Shown here: one piece after another, positions 36,715 to 44,884 of the stretch
Layout of the letters: the number at the start of each line of letters is the position of its first letter
Numbering within the stretch: the stretch's first letter is position 1
Assembly (NCBI RefSeq): GCF_023115425.1
Contig: NZ_CP096032.1
Coordinates: 124,001-188,000 of the forward strand
DNA length: 64,000 bases
Direction: 5' to 3'
DNA from: Synechococcus sp. A10-1-5-1
GTDB lineage: Bacteria > Cyanobacteriota > Cyanobacteriia > PCC-6307 > Cyanobiaceae
The notes under the pieces: model-generated
What the model saw: the letters and a program-made list of their open reading frames with translations, nothing else
Database searches by the model: none
What the model was told of the DNA's origin: nothing
Program-made: the position numbers and the translations under genes

Positions 36715-37743
36715 TCAGTTGGACTTCAGGAACCCCAGTGCTTCCCGTGTTCGCTCCAGGGTGGTCTGAGCCACGGCATTGGCCCGCTCGCTACCCGCCT
36801 TAAGAACACGATCGAGTTCGGCTGGATCGGCGCTGAGGGTGCTGTAACGCTCCTGAATCGGCCGAAGTGCCTCCACGAGGGTCTCAGCGAGCAGGGGTTT
36901 GAAGGTCCCCCAGCCCATCTCGGCGCATTCCACGGCAGCGGCATCTCGGCCTTTGCCGCTGAGCAGGGCGTAGAGACCAAGCAGGTTGTCGGTCTCAGGC
37001 CGCTCGGGGTTTCCGAATTCCAGACCCATCACGGGGTCCGTTTTGGCGCGCTTGACCTTTTTAGTAATGACCTCAGGGGGATCCAGAAGGTTGACCCTGG
37101 ACCCCTCATTGGGGTCGCTCTTGCTCATCTTGCTGCGGCCGTCGGTGAGGCTCATGACCCGGGCTCCTTCCTTGAGGATCAGCGGCTCGGGGACCTTCAG
37201 TACGGGGATGGGCTCGCCTTCGGCATCCCGCGGGGCAAACCGCGCATTGATCCGCTGTTGGGCGATATCTCGGGCCAGCTCCAGGTGTTGCTTCTGGTCT
37301 TCACCAACGGGGACGAGGTCCGCGTCATAGAGAAGAATGTCGGCCGCCATCAAGACGGGGTAGTCCAGTAGGCCGACGGACACCTGGTCCCCTTGTTTCA
37401 CCGCTTTTTCTTTGAACTGGATCATCCGCTCCAGCCAGTTCAACGGGGTGACGCAGTTCAGCAGCCAGCAGAGCTCGCTGTGGGCTGAGACGTGGCTTTG
37501 GACAAAAACCGTGGCTTCGTCTGGGTCAATCCCGCAAGCCAGGTAGAGCGCAGCGGTGTTGCGCGTGTCACGGGCCAGGACCTCCGCATCGTGGGGGACC
37601 GTGATCGCATGCAAATCAACGACACAAAAAAAGGTGTCGTGGCTCTTCTGCAGGTCGACCCAGTTGCGGATGGCCCCAAGCCAATTGCCCAGATGCAAGG
37701 CGCCAGTGGGCTGAACTCCGGACAGAACCCTGGCGCGTTGCAT
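36715..37743 (-). CDS. trpS: Tryptophanyl-tRNA synthetase
   Basis: A 342-residue class I tRNA synthetase. The HIGH-like motif is in SGVQPTGALHLGNWLGA near residue 7, and the KMSKS motif is in GRSKMSKSDPNEGSR. It charges tRNA-Trp. The start is the ATG at 37743; the frame continues upstream into the RG-rich gene's downstream region, which I reject as shadow. It is the last of a run of minus-strand genes that begins at the CDF transporter (39774). Confidence 0.95.
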   Translation of the reverse strand: MQRARVLSGVQPTGALHLGNWLGAIRNWVDLQKSHDTFFCVVDLHAITVPHDAEVLARDTRNTAALYLACGIDPDEATVFVQSHVSAHSELCWLLNCVTPLNWLERMIQFKEKAVKQGDQVSVGLLDYPVLMAADILLYDADLVPVGEDQKQHLELARDIAQQRINARFAPRDAEGEPIPVLKVPEPLILKEGARVMSLTDGRSKMSKSDPNEGSRVNLLDPPEVITKKVKRAKTDPVMGLEFGNPERPETDNLLGLYALLSGKGRDAAAVECAEMGWGTFKPLLAETLVEALRPIQERYSTLSADPAELDRVLKAGSERANAVAQTTLERTREALGFLKSN

Positions 37744-37804
37744 GCGAGCTGGCGAAATGTTCGCCGGATTCTGCCTGGAGGCAGTCCCCGGCAGCGGCCG
37801 TCGA

Positions 37805-38272
37805 TCAGGCCTCGGTGGTCTCGCTGGCTTCCACTGCATCGGCAGTGGCCTCGGCGGGAGCGGCATCGCTTGCAGCAGCAGTCGAGTCGCTCACCGGCTC
37901 CTCTTCAGCGACGGGAGCCGGAGGCTTGGCCGGGCGTGCAAAGGGGTTGGGGCGATTGCCAGGTCGCTCGCTGCGTTCGCCGCGGCTACCGCCACGACGA
38001 TCACTGCGCTCGCCGCGGCCGCGGGAACCGGCGCTGGCCTTCTGTTGGGCAACGATGTCGTCGATCCGGCCCTCTTCGATTAGCTGAGCCACGGTTCGTA
38101 GGGACAGGCCCAGGGCTGCCACGGTCGAGCGAACGCCAAAGGCCTCTTGAACGGCGCGGGCGGCGCGCATTTCGTTATCGCTCAGGCGAATGCGGAATCC
38201 GCCCCCTTCACGAGGACCACGGTTGTCGCGGGACTGATCGCCCGAATTCCGCTGGAAATCACCGTCGGCCAT
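37805..38272 (-). CDS. RG-rich protein with conserved-looking helical domain, function unknown
   Basis: A 155-residue protein in three parts: a short hydrophilic start (GDFQRNSGDQSRDNRGPREG), a helical core with FRIRLSDNEMRAARAVQEAF and STVAALGLSLRTVAQLIEEG (about 26-70), and a low-complexity Arg/Gly/Ser tail with GRGERSDRRGG and an acidic Ala/Glu end. The RG-rich tail suggests RNA binding, which I infer only from composition. It is 61 bases upstream of trpS and 19 bases downstream of the 38292 gene, so it is in the same run. The function is unknown. Confidence 0.6.
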   Translation of the reverse strand: MADGDFQRNSGDQSRDNRGPREGGGFRIRLSDNEMRAARAVQEAFGVRSTVAALGLSLRTVAQLIEEGRIDDIVAQQKASAGSRGRGERSDRRGGSRGERSERPGNRPNPFARPAKPPAPVAEEEPVSDSTAAASDAAPAEATADAVEASETTEA

Positions 38273-38291
38273 GGCCGCACACCTGAAGAAG

Positions 38292-38804
38292 TCAGCGGCA
38301 AGTGTGCCCTATGGAGAGGGAGGCAGGCCAGTGCCAAATCAAGCGATGGTGCTCTGGACTGCCTGATCGAGCTAAGACCAGTACTGGTAAAGGATTTGGT
38401 CCCTCCGCCTCGATGCTGCTGCGGTAGCGCGAGAGCAGGTCGAGGTAGGCCTGCAGAGTCCAGCCGTTGCAGCCTTGGTCCTGGGCGGCCCAAAAGCGTT
38501 GGAGCGCCTCGGAGCAGGCCGCTTTGCCAAAGTCCTCCCAGCACTGCTCTTCGGCGTCTGCCGCTGAGAAGCCAGCGCGGATCAGGTTCCGGAAGCGAAT
38601 CAACTCCGGAGCTTCCCCACTGTTGTCCGGCGGGAGAACCGCGTTGAGCTTGCTGATCGGCAGGATCCTCAGCCGCAACCAACAGCGTTCCAGCAGGGCA
38701 ATCGGTCGATCGCCATCCCATCGACTGAACAGCTGTTGGCGGGCGCTGAGATCCGCCAGTAAGTCCTGCTGATGGGGGGTGAGCCAACTCCTCAGCTCAG
38801 CCAT
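38292..38804 (-). CDS. Conserved-looking protein of unknown function
   Basis: A 170-residue soluble protein beginning MAELRSWLTPHQQDLLADLS at an ATG at 38804 that overlaps the CDF transporter's stop by eight bases. It is helical, with SRWDGDRPIALLERCWLRLR, three tryptophans and a GFSAADAEEQCWEDFGKAAC segment. There is no motif that I know. A longer frame upstream lies inside the transporter and is a shadow. Coupling to the CDF exporter is possible but the function is unknown. Confidence 0.6.
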   Translation of the reverse strand: MAELRSWLTPHQQDLLADLSARQQLFSRWDGDRPIALLERCWLRLRILPISKLNAVLPPDNSGEAPELIRFRNLIRAGFSAADAEEQCWEDFGKAACSEALQRFWAAQDQGCNGWTLQAYLDLLSRYRSSIEAEGPNPLPVLVLARSGSPEHHRLIWHWPASLSIGHTCR

Positions 38805-39774
38805 GGGTTCCCTGGAAGGTGATGGTCGATTCCGCGTACTCCCGTGGTTCCAGGTGAATGGTGCAGCGGACAGGTCCAAAGCGCCGCTCGAGATGGTCCT
38901 CCACGAGCTCGGTGATGCGATGGGCCTTGGGTAGATCATCGGCATCCACCACCATGTGCAGCTCGATGAACACCCTTTGACCGAGAACGCCGCGGCTGGC
39001 GATGTCATGGACGTTCAGCACCCCAGGCACGCCCATCGCAGTTTCGTGAATGGATTCCGGTGCGATGGCGATTTGATCGACCAACCACGGCAGGTTGGTT
39101 TTGAGCACCTGCCAGCAGACCCGGATTAAGAGCAAACAAAGCGGAATGGCCATCGCCACATCCAGCCAGGTCTGCTTGAAGAAAACGACACCGCACAAGC
39201 CCACCAGCACCACCACGGTGGTCCAGATGTCGCTGGTGGTGTGTTGTGCGTCAGCGAGAAGGAGCTGGTTGTTAAGGCGCTTGCCCTCACTGCGCTCGTA
39301 CCCGGCCAACAGCAGGTTGCAGCCCAGGACGATCAACAGCATCAAGAGCTCTTGCCCGTCGAGGCGCAACGGTTGGAGTCCCGAGGTGATCCGCTCCAGG
39401 GCGGTCCGCGCAATTTCTAAGGCCGTCAAACAGATGAAGCCAGCGATGGCAAGGGCGCCAATGGCTTCGTACTTGTCGTGGCCGTAGGGGTGATCACGGT
39501 CTGGCTTGGGGTCCGATAGGCCGTTGGTGATCAGTCCCAGCAGGCTGGAGAAGCCATCGGTCGCGCTGTGCATCGCATCGGCCAGCAGGGCCAGCGATCC
39601 ACTGAGGAGTCCGATGATCAGCTTCAGCAACAACATCGCCACGTTGACCCCAAGGGCCACCAGCAGGACTCGCTGAACCTCCGATCGGCGGTCGGCGTGC
39701 TTGCTGTTTTGGCCGGCAAGACCCATGGCCAAGGAGGCTCGCTGAGGTTCTCCCAAGTTATTGGGTCTGGGCAT
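38797..39774 (-). CDS. Cation diffusion facilitator (CDF) metal exporter
   Basis: A 325-residue metal/proton antiporter with six membrane helices and a cytosolic C-terminal ferredoxin-like domain. The intramembrane site is formed by helix 2 (ADAMHSATDGFSS) and helix 5 (ADAQHTTSDIWTT), both with the HxxxD pattern that usually favours zinc or cobalt. The C-terminal GVLNVHDIASR and FIELHMVVDADDLPKA are family features. The start is the ATG at 39774. It heads a minus-strand run through to trpS. Confidence 0.9.
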   Translation of the reverse strand: MPRPNNLGEPQRASLAMGLAGQNSKHADRRSEVQRVLLVALGVNVAMLLLKLIIGLLSGSLALLADAMHSATDGFSSLLGLITNGLSDPKPDRDHPYGHDKYEAIGALAIAGFICLTALEIARTALERITSGLQPLRLDGQELLMLLIVLGCNLLLAGYERSEGKRLNNQLLLADAQHTTSDIWTTVVVLVGLCGVVFFKQTWLDVAMAIPLCLLLIRVCWQVLKTNLPWLVDQIAIAPESIHETAMGVPGVLNVHDIASRGVLGQRVFIELHMVVDADDLPKAHRITELVEDHLERRFGPVRCTIHLEPREYAESTITFQGTHG

Positions 39775-39820
39775 GGGTTAATAGCTGAGCTAAAGAGTTG
39801 GCGCGGTCGCCGAGTTCAGG

Positions 39821-39829
39821 CCCCCCCCC
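39821..39829 (+). repeat. Nine-cytosine tract
   Basis: Nine consecutive C immediately precede the TTG start of the DUF697 gene. Such runs can slip during replication. Here the tract sits where a ribosome binding site would be expected, so length changes might alter expression. Confidence 0.6.
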
Positions 39830-41239
39830 TTGACTGTTCCTCAGGTCTCAGCTGAATCCCCATCGCCGAGGCCCGTGCTCCTGGGGGAGCAGCTCACAGC
39901 GGGCATCCTTCGCCAGGGCCTGCGCCACTGGCCTTGGTTTGCGGCAGCCGGGGGCGGCTGGATGCTGCTTGAGACGGTGCATGGCCCCTTCTCATCCCTC
40001 TTGAGCTTGGGAGCGGCTGGTGCAGGGCTCTGGTTGCTCGGGGGGCGAATGCGCCCTTCTGGTCAGCAGCTGCCGCGGTCTTCGCAGGGCTGGCTTGATC
40101 GTTGTGAGGCAGTTCTCGAACAGTTCCAAACCCTGCAAGGGGGCAGCAGCGACGTGAGCCCTGCCCAGGTCAATCGCTTTCAGCGGGATCAGGCACAGCG
40201 CCGCGCCCAATTGGAGTCGCTGCGTCAACGTCAACAGGAGTCCTGCATTCACCTGGCGCTCGTCGGGACTCAAGCCTGGAGCGATCTTGAGCAAGAGGCA
40301 CTTCTCAGTCAGTGCCTCTGCCCCCACCCCCTGCGGGTCCACCGCAGTCAGGCCTTGCCCTTGTCTCCGCTGCATTGGGAATGGACCGAGACGTTTCGCC
40401 AGTGCGAGCTGCTTCTCTACCGGCTTGATCTGCCTCTGACAGCGGCCGATCTGCGTTGGCTTGAAGCCCTGCCAGAGCAGCAGCGTGTGGGAATTCTCGT
40501 GCGGACCCTGCCGGGGCTCGAGACCCCCCTGCAGGTGCAGCAATTCGAGCAGCAGCTTCCCGCTCACCTGCGCGGGCGGTGTTGGCTTTTGCCTGATCTG
40601 GAGGCCAGCGGATGGCGGGATCTCTCGGCCTGGTTAGCCGAGTCCACGCCCCTGACCCGTGAACGCAACCAGCAGCGTTGCCTGCAGGAACTGCATGAGG
40701 GTTGGCAACGCGAACTTGAGGTCATTAGGCGTCAGTCCTGGTCACGCTTGCTGCAACGCACCCAGTGGACGGTCGCCGCGGGTGTTGTTGTAACTCCAGT
40801 CCCCAGCTTGGATCTCTTGGTCTTGGCTGCTGCCAATGGCTTGATGCTCCAGGAGATGGCCCGGCTTTGGAATTGCCCTTGGTCTCTGGAGCAATTGCAG
40901 GCTGGGGCTGCTCAGTTGGGAAAGGCGGCCTTGGCCTTGGGGGTCGTGGAATGGAGTTCCCAGGCTTTGGCTTCGGTGGTGAAGTGGCATGGCCCGACCT
41001 GGTTGTTGGGCGGTGCCATGCAAGCCCTCAGTGCGGCCTACCTCACTCGGGTTGTGGGCCGTGCAATGGCTGACTACATGGCTTTGGCCGTGGGCGTTCC
41101 TGAAGAGGAGTTGGAGAGCTTGTTGCAGCGTCAAGCTCCGCTGCTGGTTGCCCGCGCGGCCGAAGAGGAAAAACTCGACTGGAGCGCTTTTGTGGCGTCA
41201 GCACAGCAGTGGTTGAAACAACAACCCGCATCGGCATAA
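39830..41239 (+). CDS. DUF697-domain membrane protein without a P-loop
   Basis: A 469-residue protein. Residues 20-60 contain hydrophobic segments. The middle (about 100-250) occupies the position of the GTPase domain seen in DUF697 relatives, but the P-loop region reads LALVGTQAWSDLEQEALL instead of GxxxxGKS/T, so nucleotide binding is probably lost. The C-terminal DUF697 region (about 310-450) has VAAGVVVTPVPSLDLLVLAAANGLMLQEMA and helices. The start is a TTG after a run of nine C; alternatives such as the GTG at 39875 exist. The function is unknown. Confidence 0.72.
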   Translation: MTVPQVSAESPSPRPVLLGEQLTAGILRQGLRHWPWFAAAGGGWMLLETVHGPFSSLLSLGAAGAGLWLLGGRMRPSGQQLPRSSQGWLDRCEAVLEQFQTLQGGSSDVSPAQVNRFQRDQAQRRAQLESLRQRQQESCIHLALVGTQAWSDLEQEALLSQCLCPHPLRVHRSQALPLSPLHWEWTETFRQCELLLYRLDLPLTAADLRWLEALPEQQRVGILVRTLPGLETPLQVQQFEQQLPAHLRGRCWLLPDLEASGWRDLSAWLAESTPLTRERNQQRCLQELHEGWQRELEVIRRQSWSRLLQRTQWTVAAGVVVTPVPSLDLLVLAAANGLMLQEMARLWNCPWSLEQLQAGAAQLGKAALALGVVEWSSQALASVVKWHGPTWLLGGAMQALSAAYLTRVVGRAMADYMALAVGVPEEELESLLQRQAPLLVARAAEEEKLDWSAFVASAQQWLKQQPASA

Positions 41240-41426
41240 CCACCGGAGCCCCCTCGAAGCCGTTGCTATGCATAACTTCATGAAGACTTCATAAATTTCT
41301 TTGTAAACATCTTGGTTCTTTTTTGAATTTAGTTTTTGCTCTAGGAAATGGTTTCTGGGTCCCTCTAGTTTTTGCAGGCTGCAGTCGCAGCATTCGTACT
41401 CATTTGGCTCAATTGAGCCTTTTCTT
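41240..41426 (+). promoter_or_regulatory. psbA upstream and leader region
   Basis: A 187-base AT-richer stretch between the DUF697 gene and psbA. It contains ACTTCAT twice (41275 and 41286) around a CTTCATGAAG palindrome, a TTTGTAAA (41300-41307) that fits one half of an HLR1-type RpaB site in reverse orientation, T-rich tracts and a 14-base palindrome just before the start. The exact -35/-10 boxes are not clear to me. Confidence 0.55.
41406..41419 (+). repeat. Perfect 14-base palindrome before the psbA start
   Basis: GGCTCAATTGAGCC is its own reverse complement and ends seven bases before the psbA ATG, with TTTTCTT between. No Shine-Dalgarno sequence is seen in that space. As RNA it could dimerise or, less stably, fold, so it may be a translation or mRNA-stability element. 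Confidence 0.6.
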
Positions 41427-42503
41427 ATGACCACTGCTCTTCGGAAGAGCGGCTCCAGTTCTTGGACGCAATTTTGTGAGTGGGTCACCAGCACCGACAA
41501 CCGCATTTATGTGGGTTGGTTCGGTGTGCTGATGATTCCCTGCCTACTGGCCGCCACCATCTGCTTCATTGTTGCTTTTGTCGCCGCTCCTACGGTTGAC
41601 ATTGACGGCATCCGTGAGCCTGTTGCCGGCTCCCTGATCTACGGCAACAACATCATCTCTGGCGCTGTCATCCCCAGCAGCAACGCCATTGGTCTGCACT
41701 TCTACCCCATCTGGGAAGCTGCCAGTCTCGACGAGTGGCTGTACAACGGCGGTCCCTATCAGTTGGTGGTTTTCCACTTCCTGATTGGCATCTCTTGCTA
41801 CATGGGCCGTCAGTGGGAGCTCTCCTACCGCCTCGGCATGCGCCCCTGGATCTGCGTGGCCTACAGCGCCCCGCTGTCTGCTGCCTTTGCAGTGTTCCTG
41901 GTGTATCCCTTCGGTCAGGGTTCCTTCTCGGATGGCATGCCCCTGGGCATCTCTGGCACCTTCAATTTCATGCTGGTGTTCCAGGCTGAGCACAACATCC
42001 TGATGCACCCCTTCCACATGCTTGGTGTGGCTGGTGTCTTCGGTGGTTCCCTGTTCTCCGCCATGCACGGCTCCCTGGTGACCTCCTCCCTGGTGCGTGA
42101 AACCACCGAGAGCGAGTCCCAGAACTACGGCTACAAGTTCGGCCAAGAGGAAGAGACCTACAACATCGTGGCTGCCCACGGTTACTTCGGTCGCCTGATC
42201 TTCCAATACGCCTCCTTCAACAACAGCCGCAGCCTCCACTTCTTCCTGGGTGCTTGGCCTGTTGTCGGGATCTGGTTTACATCCATGGGCGTGAGCACCA
42301 TGGCGTTCAACCTGAACGGCTTCAACTTCAACCAGTCGATCCTGGATTCCCAGGGTCGTGTGCTGAACACCTGGGCTGACGTGCTGAACCGCGCCAACCT
42401 CGGTATGGAAGTGATGCACGAGCGCAACGCTCACAACTTCCCTCTCGACCTGGCTGCGTCCGAGTCCACTCCTGTGGCTCTGAGCGCTCCCACCATCGGC
42501 TGA
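41427..42503 (+). CDS. psbA: Photosystem II D1 protein
   Basis: A 358-residue D1 reaction-centre protein with five membrane helices. It carries the water-oxidising chain, with the redox tyrosine at Tyr160 (canonical 161) and Asp169 (canonical Asp170, a manganese ligand). Position 129, canonical 130, is Gln in MGRQWEL, so this is the D1:1 low-light type rather than the Glu D1:2 form. The precursor tail after LDLA (cleaved by CtpA) is [15 protein letters not shown]. Codon use is strongly biased to C-ending codons, as expected for a highly expressed gene. It has its own terminator. Confidence 0.98.
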   Translation: MTTALRKSGSSSWTQFCEWVTSTDNRIYVGWFGVLMIPCLLAATICFIVAFVAAPTVDIDGIREPVAGSLIYGNNIISGAVIPSSNAIGLHFYPIWEAASLDEWLYNGGPYQLVVFHFLIGISCYMGRQWELSYRLGMRPWICVAYSAPLSAAFAVFLVYPFGQGSFSDGMPLGISGTFNFMLVFQAEHNILMHPFHMLGVAGVFGGSLFSAMHGSLVTSSLVRETTESESQNYGYKFGQEEETYNIVAAHGYFGRLIFQYASFNNSRSLHFFLGAWPVVGIWFTSMGVSTMAFNLNGFNFNQSILDSQGRVLNTWADVLNRANLGMEVMHERNAHNFPLDLAASESTPVALSAPTIG

Positions 42504-42542
42504 GGACCAGTCCGCATCACCCCTGAGTTCAGGCTCAGGCCC

Positions 42543-42576
42543 AAGAGCTCTCGCTTCGGCGGGGGCTCTTTTGTTT
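42543..42576 (+). terminator. Intrinsic terminator of psbA
   Basis: An 11-pair stem (arms AGAGCTCTCGC and GCGGGGGCTCT, with two G-T pairs) closes around a TTCG loop and is followed by TTTTGTTT. It sits 40 bases after the psbA stop. Confidence 0.93.
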
Positions 42577-42667
42577 GGTCTCAGGGGTTTGATTGGACTT
42601 TGATGGGGTCTGCACGTGCTCTTGGCCCTCGTTGTCTTCCGCCTCCGCTCTGCCGCCATGGCCAGCG

Positions 42668-43477
42668 TTGCCATCCCTTCGCTTGGCGGTTGTTGGGCAT
42701 GTCGAATGGGTGCAGTTCCTGGCGGTGGATCAACTGCCTCGTCCGGGAGCGATTGGTCACGCACTCCAGACCTTGGAGGAACCTGCCGGCGGTGGAGCCG
42801 TCGTCGCCGTCCAGATGGCGCGTTTGCTCAAGCAGCCCGTCCAGTTCTTCACAGCTCTGGGCCGCGATGCGGTGGGAGAGGCCGCCGTCCAGCGCCTTGA
42901 GCAATTGGGCCTTGAGCTCCATGTCGCCTGGAGGGATGCGCCAACCCGGCGGGGCCTGAGTTTGGTTGACCGTGAGGGAGATCGGGCAATCACCGTGATT
43001 GGAGAGCGTTTGAGTCCCTCTCTTGATGACGCGCTGCCTTGGGAGGACCTGGCTCGCTGCGACGGCCTTTTTGTGACGGCGGCTGATCCCCCTCTGCTGA
43101 GGGCGTGCCGCGGCGCCAAAGTTCTGGCGGCAACCCCGCGGGTTCGTCTTCCGGTGCTTCAGCAGGCCGCGGTGCCACTGGATGCCCTGATTGGCAGTGG
43201 ACTGGATCCCGGCGAGTTGGTGGACCCGGATCAACTCAATCCAGCGCCTCAGGCCTTGATCCGCACTGAAGGAGCCTCAGGTGGCATCAGTTCTCCGGGC
43301 GGGCGTTACCTCGCAGCTCCGCTTCCAGGCCCCATGGTGGAGAGCTATGGCTGTGGTGACAGTTTTGCGGCAGGGGTGGTAACAGGCATGGCCGCCCAGT
43401 GGCCCTTGGCGGATGCCATCAGGCTCGGTGCCCAGTGTGGCGCGGTCTGTGCCACTCGATTTGGGCCCTATGGCTAG
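42668..43477 (+). CDS. PfkB-family carbohydrate kinase
   Basis: A 269-residue sugar kinase of the ribokinase/PfkB family. The N-terminal strand MPSLRLAVVGHVEW is followed by GGGAVVAVQMARL (substrate-site region), and the catalytic signature PMVESYGCGDSFAAG, with the base aspartate, is near the C terminus. The sugar is not identifiable. The start is ambiguous: a TTG at 42668 gives the typical N terminus, while the frame is open back to 42593. It follows the psbA terminator. The small membrane-protein gene overlaps its end by 8 bases. Confidence 0.82.
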   Translation: MPSLRLAVVGHVEWVQFLAVDQLPRPGAIGHALQTLEEPAGGGAVVAVQMARLLKQPVQFFTALGRDAVGEAAVQRLEQLGLELHVAWRDAPTRRGLSLVDREGDRAITVIGERLSPSLDDALPWEDLARCDGLFVTAADPPLLRACRGAKVLAATPRVRLPVLQQAAVPLDALIGSGLDPGELVDPDQLNPAPQALIRTEGASGGISSPGGRYLAAPLPGPMVESYGCGDSFAAGVVTGMAAQWPLADAIRLGAQCGAVCATRFGPYG

Positions 43478-43661
43478 TCCAATCGGTCGTTTTGCTTTGC
43501 GTCTGCTCAGGGTGACGGCGAGCACCGCCTCCATCATTGAGCTGCTGCGTTCGGATTGGGCTGGGGGCGTCTCGGCGGGGCTGGCTTGGTTTTTGTTTGT
43601 GCAGTTGGAGCGCCGTCTTCAGGCTGGCTCCACGGATACGTCTGACGAGCCACGGAGCTGA
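43470..43661 (+). CDS. Small one-helix membrane protein
   Basis: A 63-residue protein with one hydrophobic segment (GGVSAGLAWFLFVQLERR, about residues 31-45) and a polar, acidic tail. The ATG at 43470 overlaps the PfkB stop by eight bases, suggesting coupled translation. Its last 43 bases overlap the convergent SepF-domain gene. There is no family known to me. Confidence 0.5.
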   Translation: MASPIGRFALRLLRVTASTASIIELLRSDWAGGVSAGLAWFLFVQLERRLQAGSTDTSDEPRS

Positions 43662-43912
43662 CTGACCCCCACCCCCGCAGGCGCGCAGAGATAGGTCCCA
43701 TCGCCAACCCGCTCCATTTGCCCATCGAGGGCATGGACGGCCCCGGCGACAAAGTCAAGGATCCGCTGGGCTTCGCTCGGCTCCATCCCCTCGAGCTGCA
43801 GGACGACGCATTGCCGCTCTCGGACCGCGTCAACGGCATCACTGGCCTGCTCGAACTGCTGACAGCGCAGCACCGTGACCTGCGGCAGCCAGATCCCAAA
43901 TGGTGTCTGCAT
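43619..43912 (-). CDS. Short SepF-domain (DUF552) protein
   Basis: A 97-residue protein with a nearly complete SepF domain: VTVLRCQQFEQASDAVDAVR, then MEPSEAQRILDFVAGAVHAL and MERVGDGTYLCAP. SepF domains polymerise and bind FtsZ at the division site. Unlike the usual cyanobacterial SepF of about 190 residues, it lacks the N-terminal membrane-binding helix and linker. The start is the ATG at 43912; a TTG at 44029 would add a disordered tail. It may be a second, shortened SepF; whether a full copy exists elsewhere cannot be seen here. Confidence 0.75.
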   Translation of the reverse strand: MQTPFGIWLPQVTVLRCQQFEQASDAVDAVRERQCVVLQLEGMEPSEAQRILDFVAGAVHALDGQMERVGDGTYLCAPAGVGVSQLRGSSDVSVEPA

Positions 43913-44078
43913 GGACCGCTCGTGCAGCGTTGTCTGTGTTCTGCCCCATGCAGGGGCGTCTGTCCAGGGCAGCGCGGGCTCAGGGGGCGATTGTTGAAAC
44001 GTGCGTGGATCGATCGATCCACCCACCAATGGACTCCTGGCCTGCGATCATCGAACCACCTTTGCCGAGGAGCCGGGC

Positions 44079-44876
44079 TTGCAAACGCTGGACCACCAGG
44101 TACTGCCGGCCTTCTTGCTCACCCTCGGAGCAGGCCTTTCAACGGGTATTGGCAGTTGGCTTGGTGTGCTGAGCCGGCGCTTCAGCCCTGGATTGCTGAC
44201 CACGGCCTTGAGCTTCTCGGCCGGGGTGATGATTTTTGTCTCCTTTGTTGAGATCTTCCCCAAGGCACGGCAGTCTCTAACGCCAGCCCTGGGCTCCAGT
44301 ACCGCTTACTTGGTCACGGTTCTGGCCTTTTTTGCCGGGATGCTGGCCCTGGCCCTGATCGATCGACTGCTCCCCTCCCATGAACTGGCGATCTTGCCCT
44401 TGAGGGAGGGCTCTGATGCCTCCGCTCTGATGCGCACCGGGTTGTTTTCAGCCCTGGCCATCGCCATCCACAACTTTCCTGAGGGCTTGGCCACTTTTGT
44501 GGCGGCACTCTCCGAGCCCCGTCTCGGCATTGGCATCGCCATTGCCATTGCCATCCACAACATCCCTGAGGGACTGGCGGTTTCAGCCCCCGTCTATTAC
44601 GCCACGGGCAGCCGCAGTAAGGCGTTTTGGATTTCCTGTGCCTCGGGCTTGGCCGAACCGCTCGGGGCGCTCATCGGCTATGTCTTCCTGCGTTCATTCC
44701 TGAACGATGTGGTTCTCGGCTTGGTCTTCGCCAGCGTCGGCGGAATCATGATCTACATCTGCTTTGACGAACTGCTTCCGGCTGCCCAGCGCACCGGCGC
44801 CAAGCACCACTTGATGATGGCCGGTGTAACGGCAGGGATGCTGGTGATGAGCATCAGTCTGGTGCTGCTCAGCTGA
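44079..44876 (+). CDS. ZIP-family metal transporter (ZupT type)
   Basis: A 265-residue metal-uptake transporter with eight membrane helices. The binding sites are HNFPEGLATF (helix 4) and HNIPEGLAVS (helix 5), both with the H-N-x-P-E-G pattern of the ZupT group that carries zinc, iron and other divalent metals. I set the start at the TTG at 44079 because a GAGGAG at 44067-44072 lies seven bases before it and the protein then reads MQTLDHQVLPAFLLTLGAGL, as in relatives. The DUF4336 gene follows by eight bases. Confidence 0.88.
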   Translation: MQTLDHQVLPAFLLTLGAGLSTGIGSWLGVLSRRFSPGLLTTALSFSAGVMIFVSFVEIFPKARQSLTPALGSSTAYLVTVLAFFAGMLALALIDRLLPSHELAILPLREGSDASALMRTGLFSALAIAIHNFPEGLATFVAALSEPRLGIGIAIAIAIHNIPEGLAVSAPVYYATGSRSKAFWISCASGLAEPLGALIGYVFLRSFLNDVVLGLVFASVGGIMIYICFDELLPAAQRTGAKHHLMMAGVTAGMLVMSISLVLLS

Positions 44877-44884
44877 AGCGCTCG

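Noticed and set aside
41544-42764. 406-codon minus-strand frame opposite psbA
   Set aside because: High codon bias of psbA leaves the complement open; composition rich in His and Gln is unlike a real protein.
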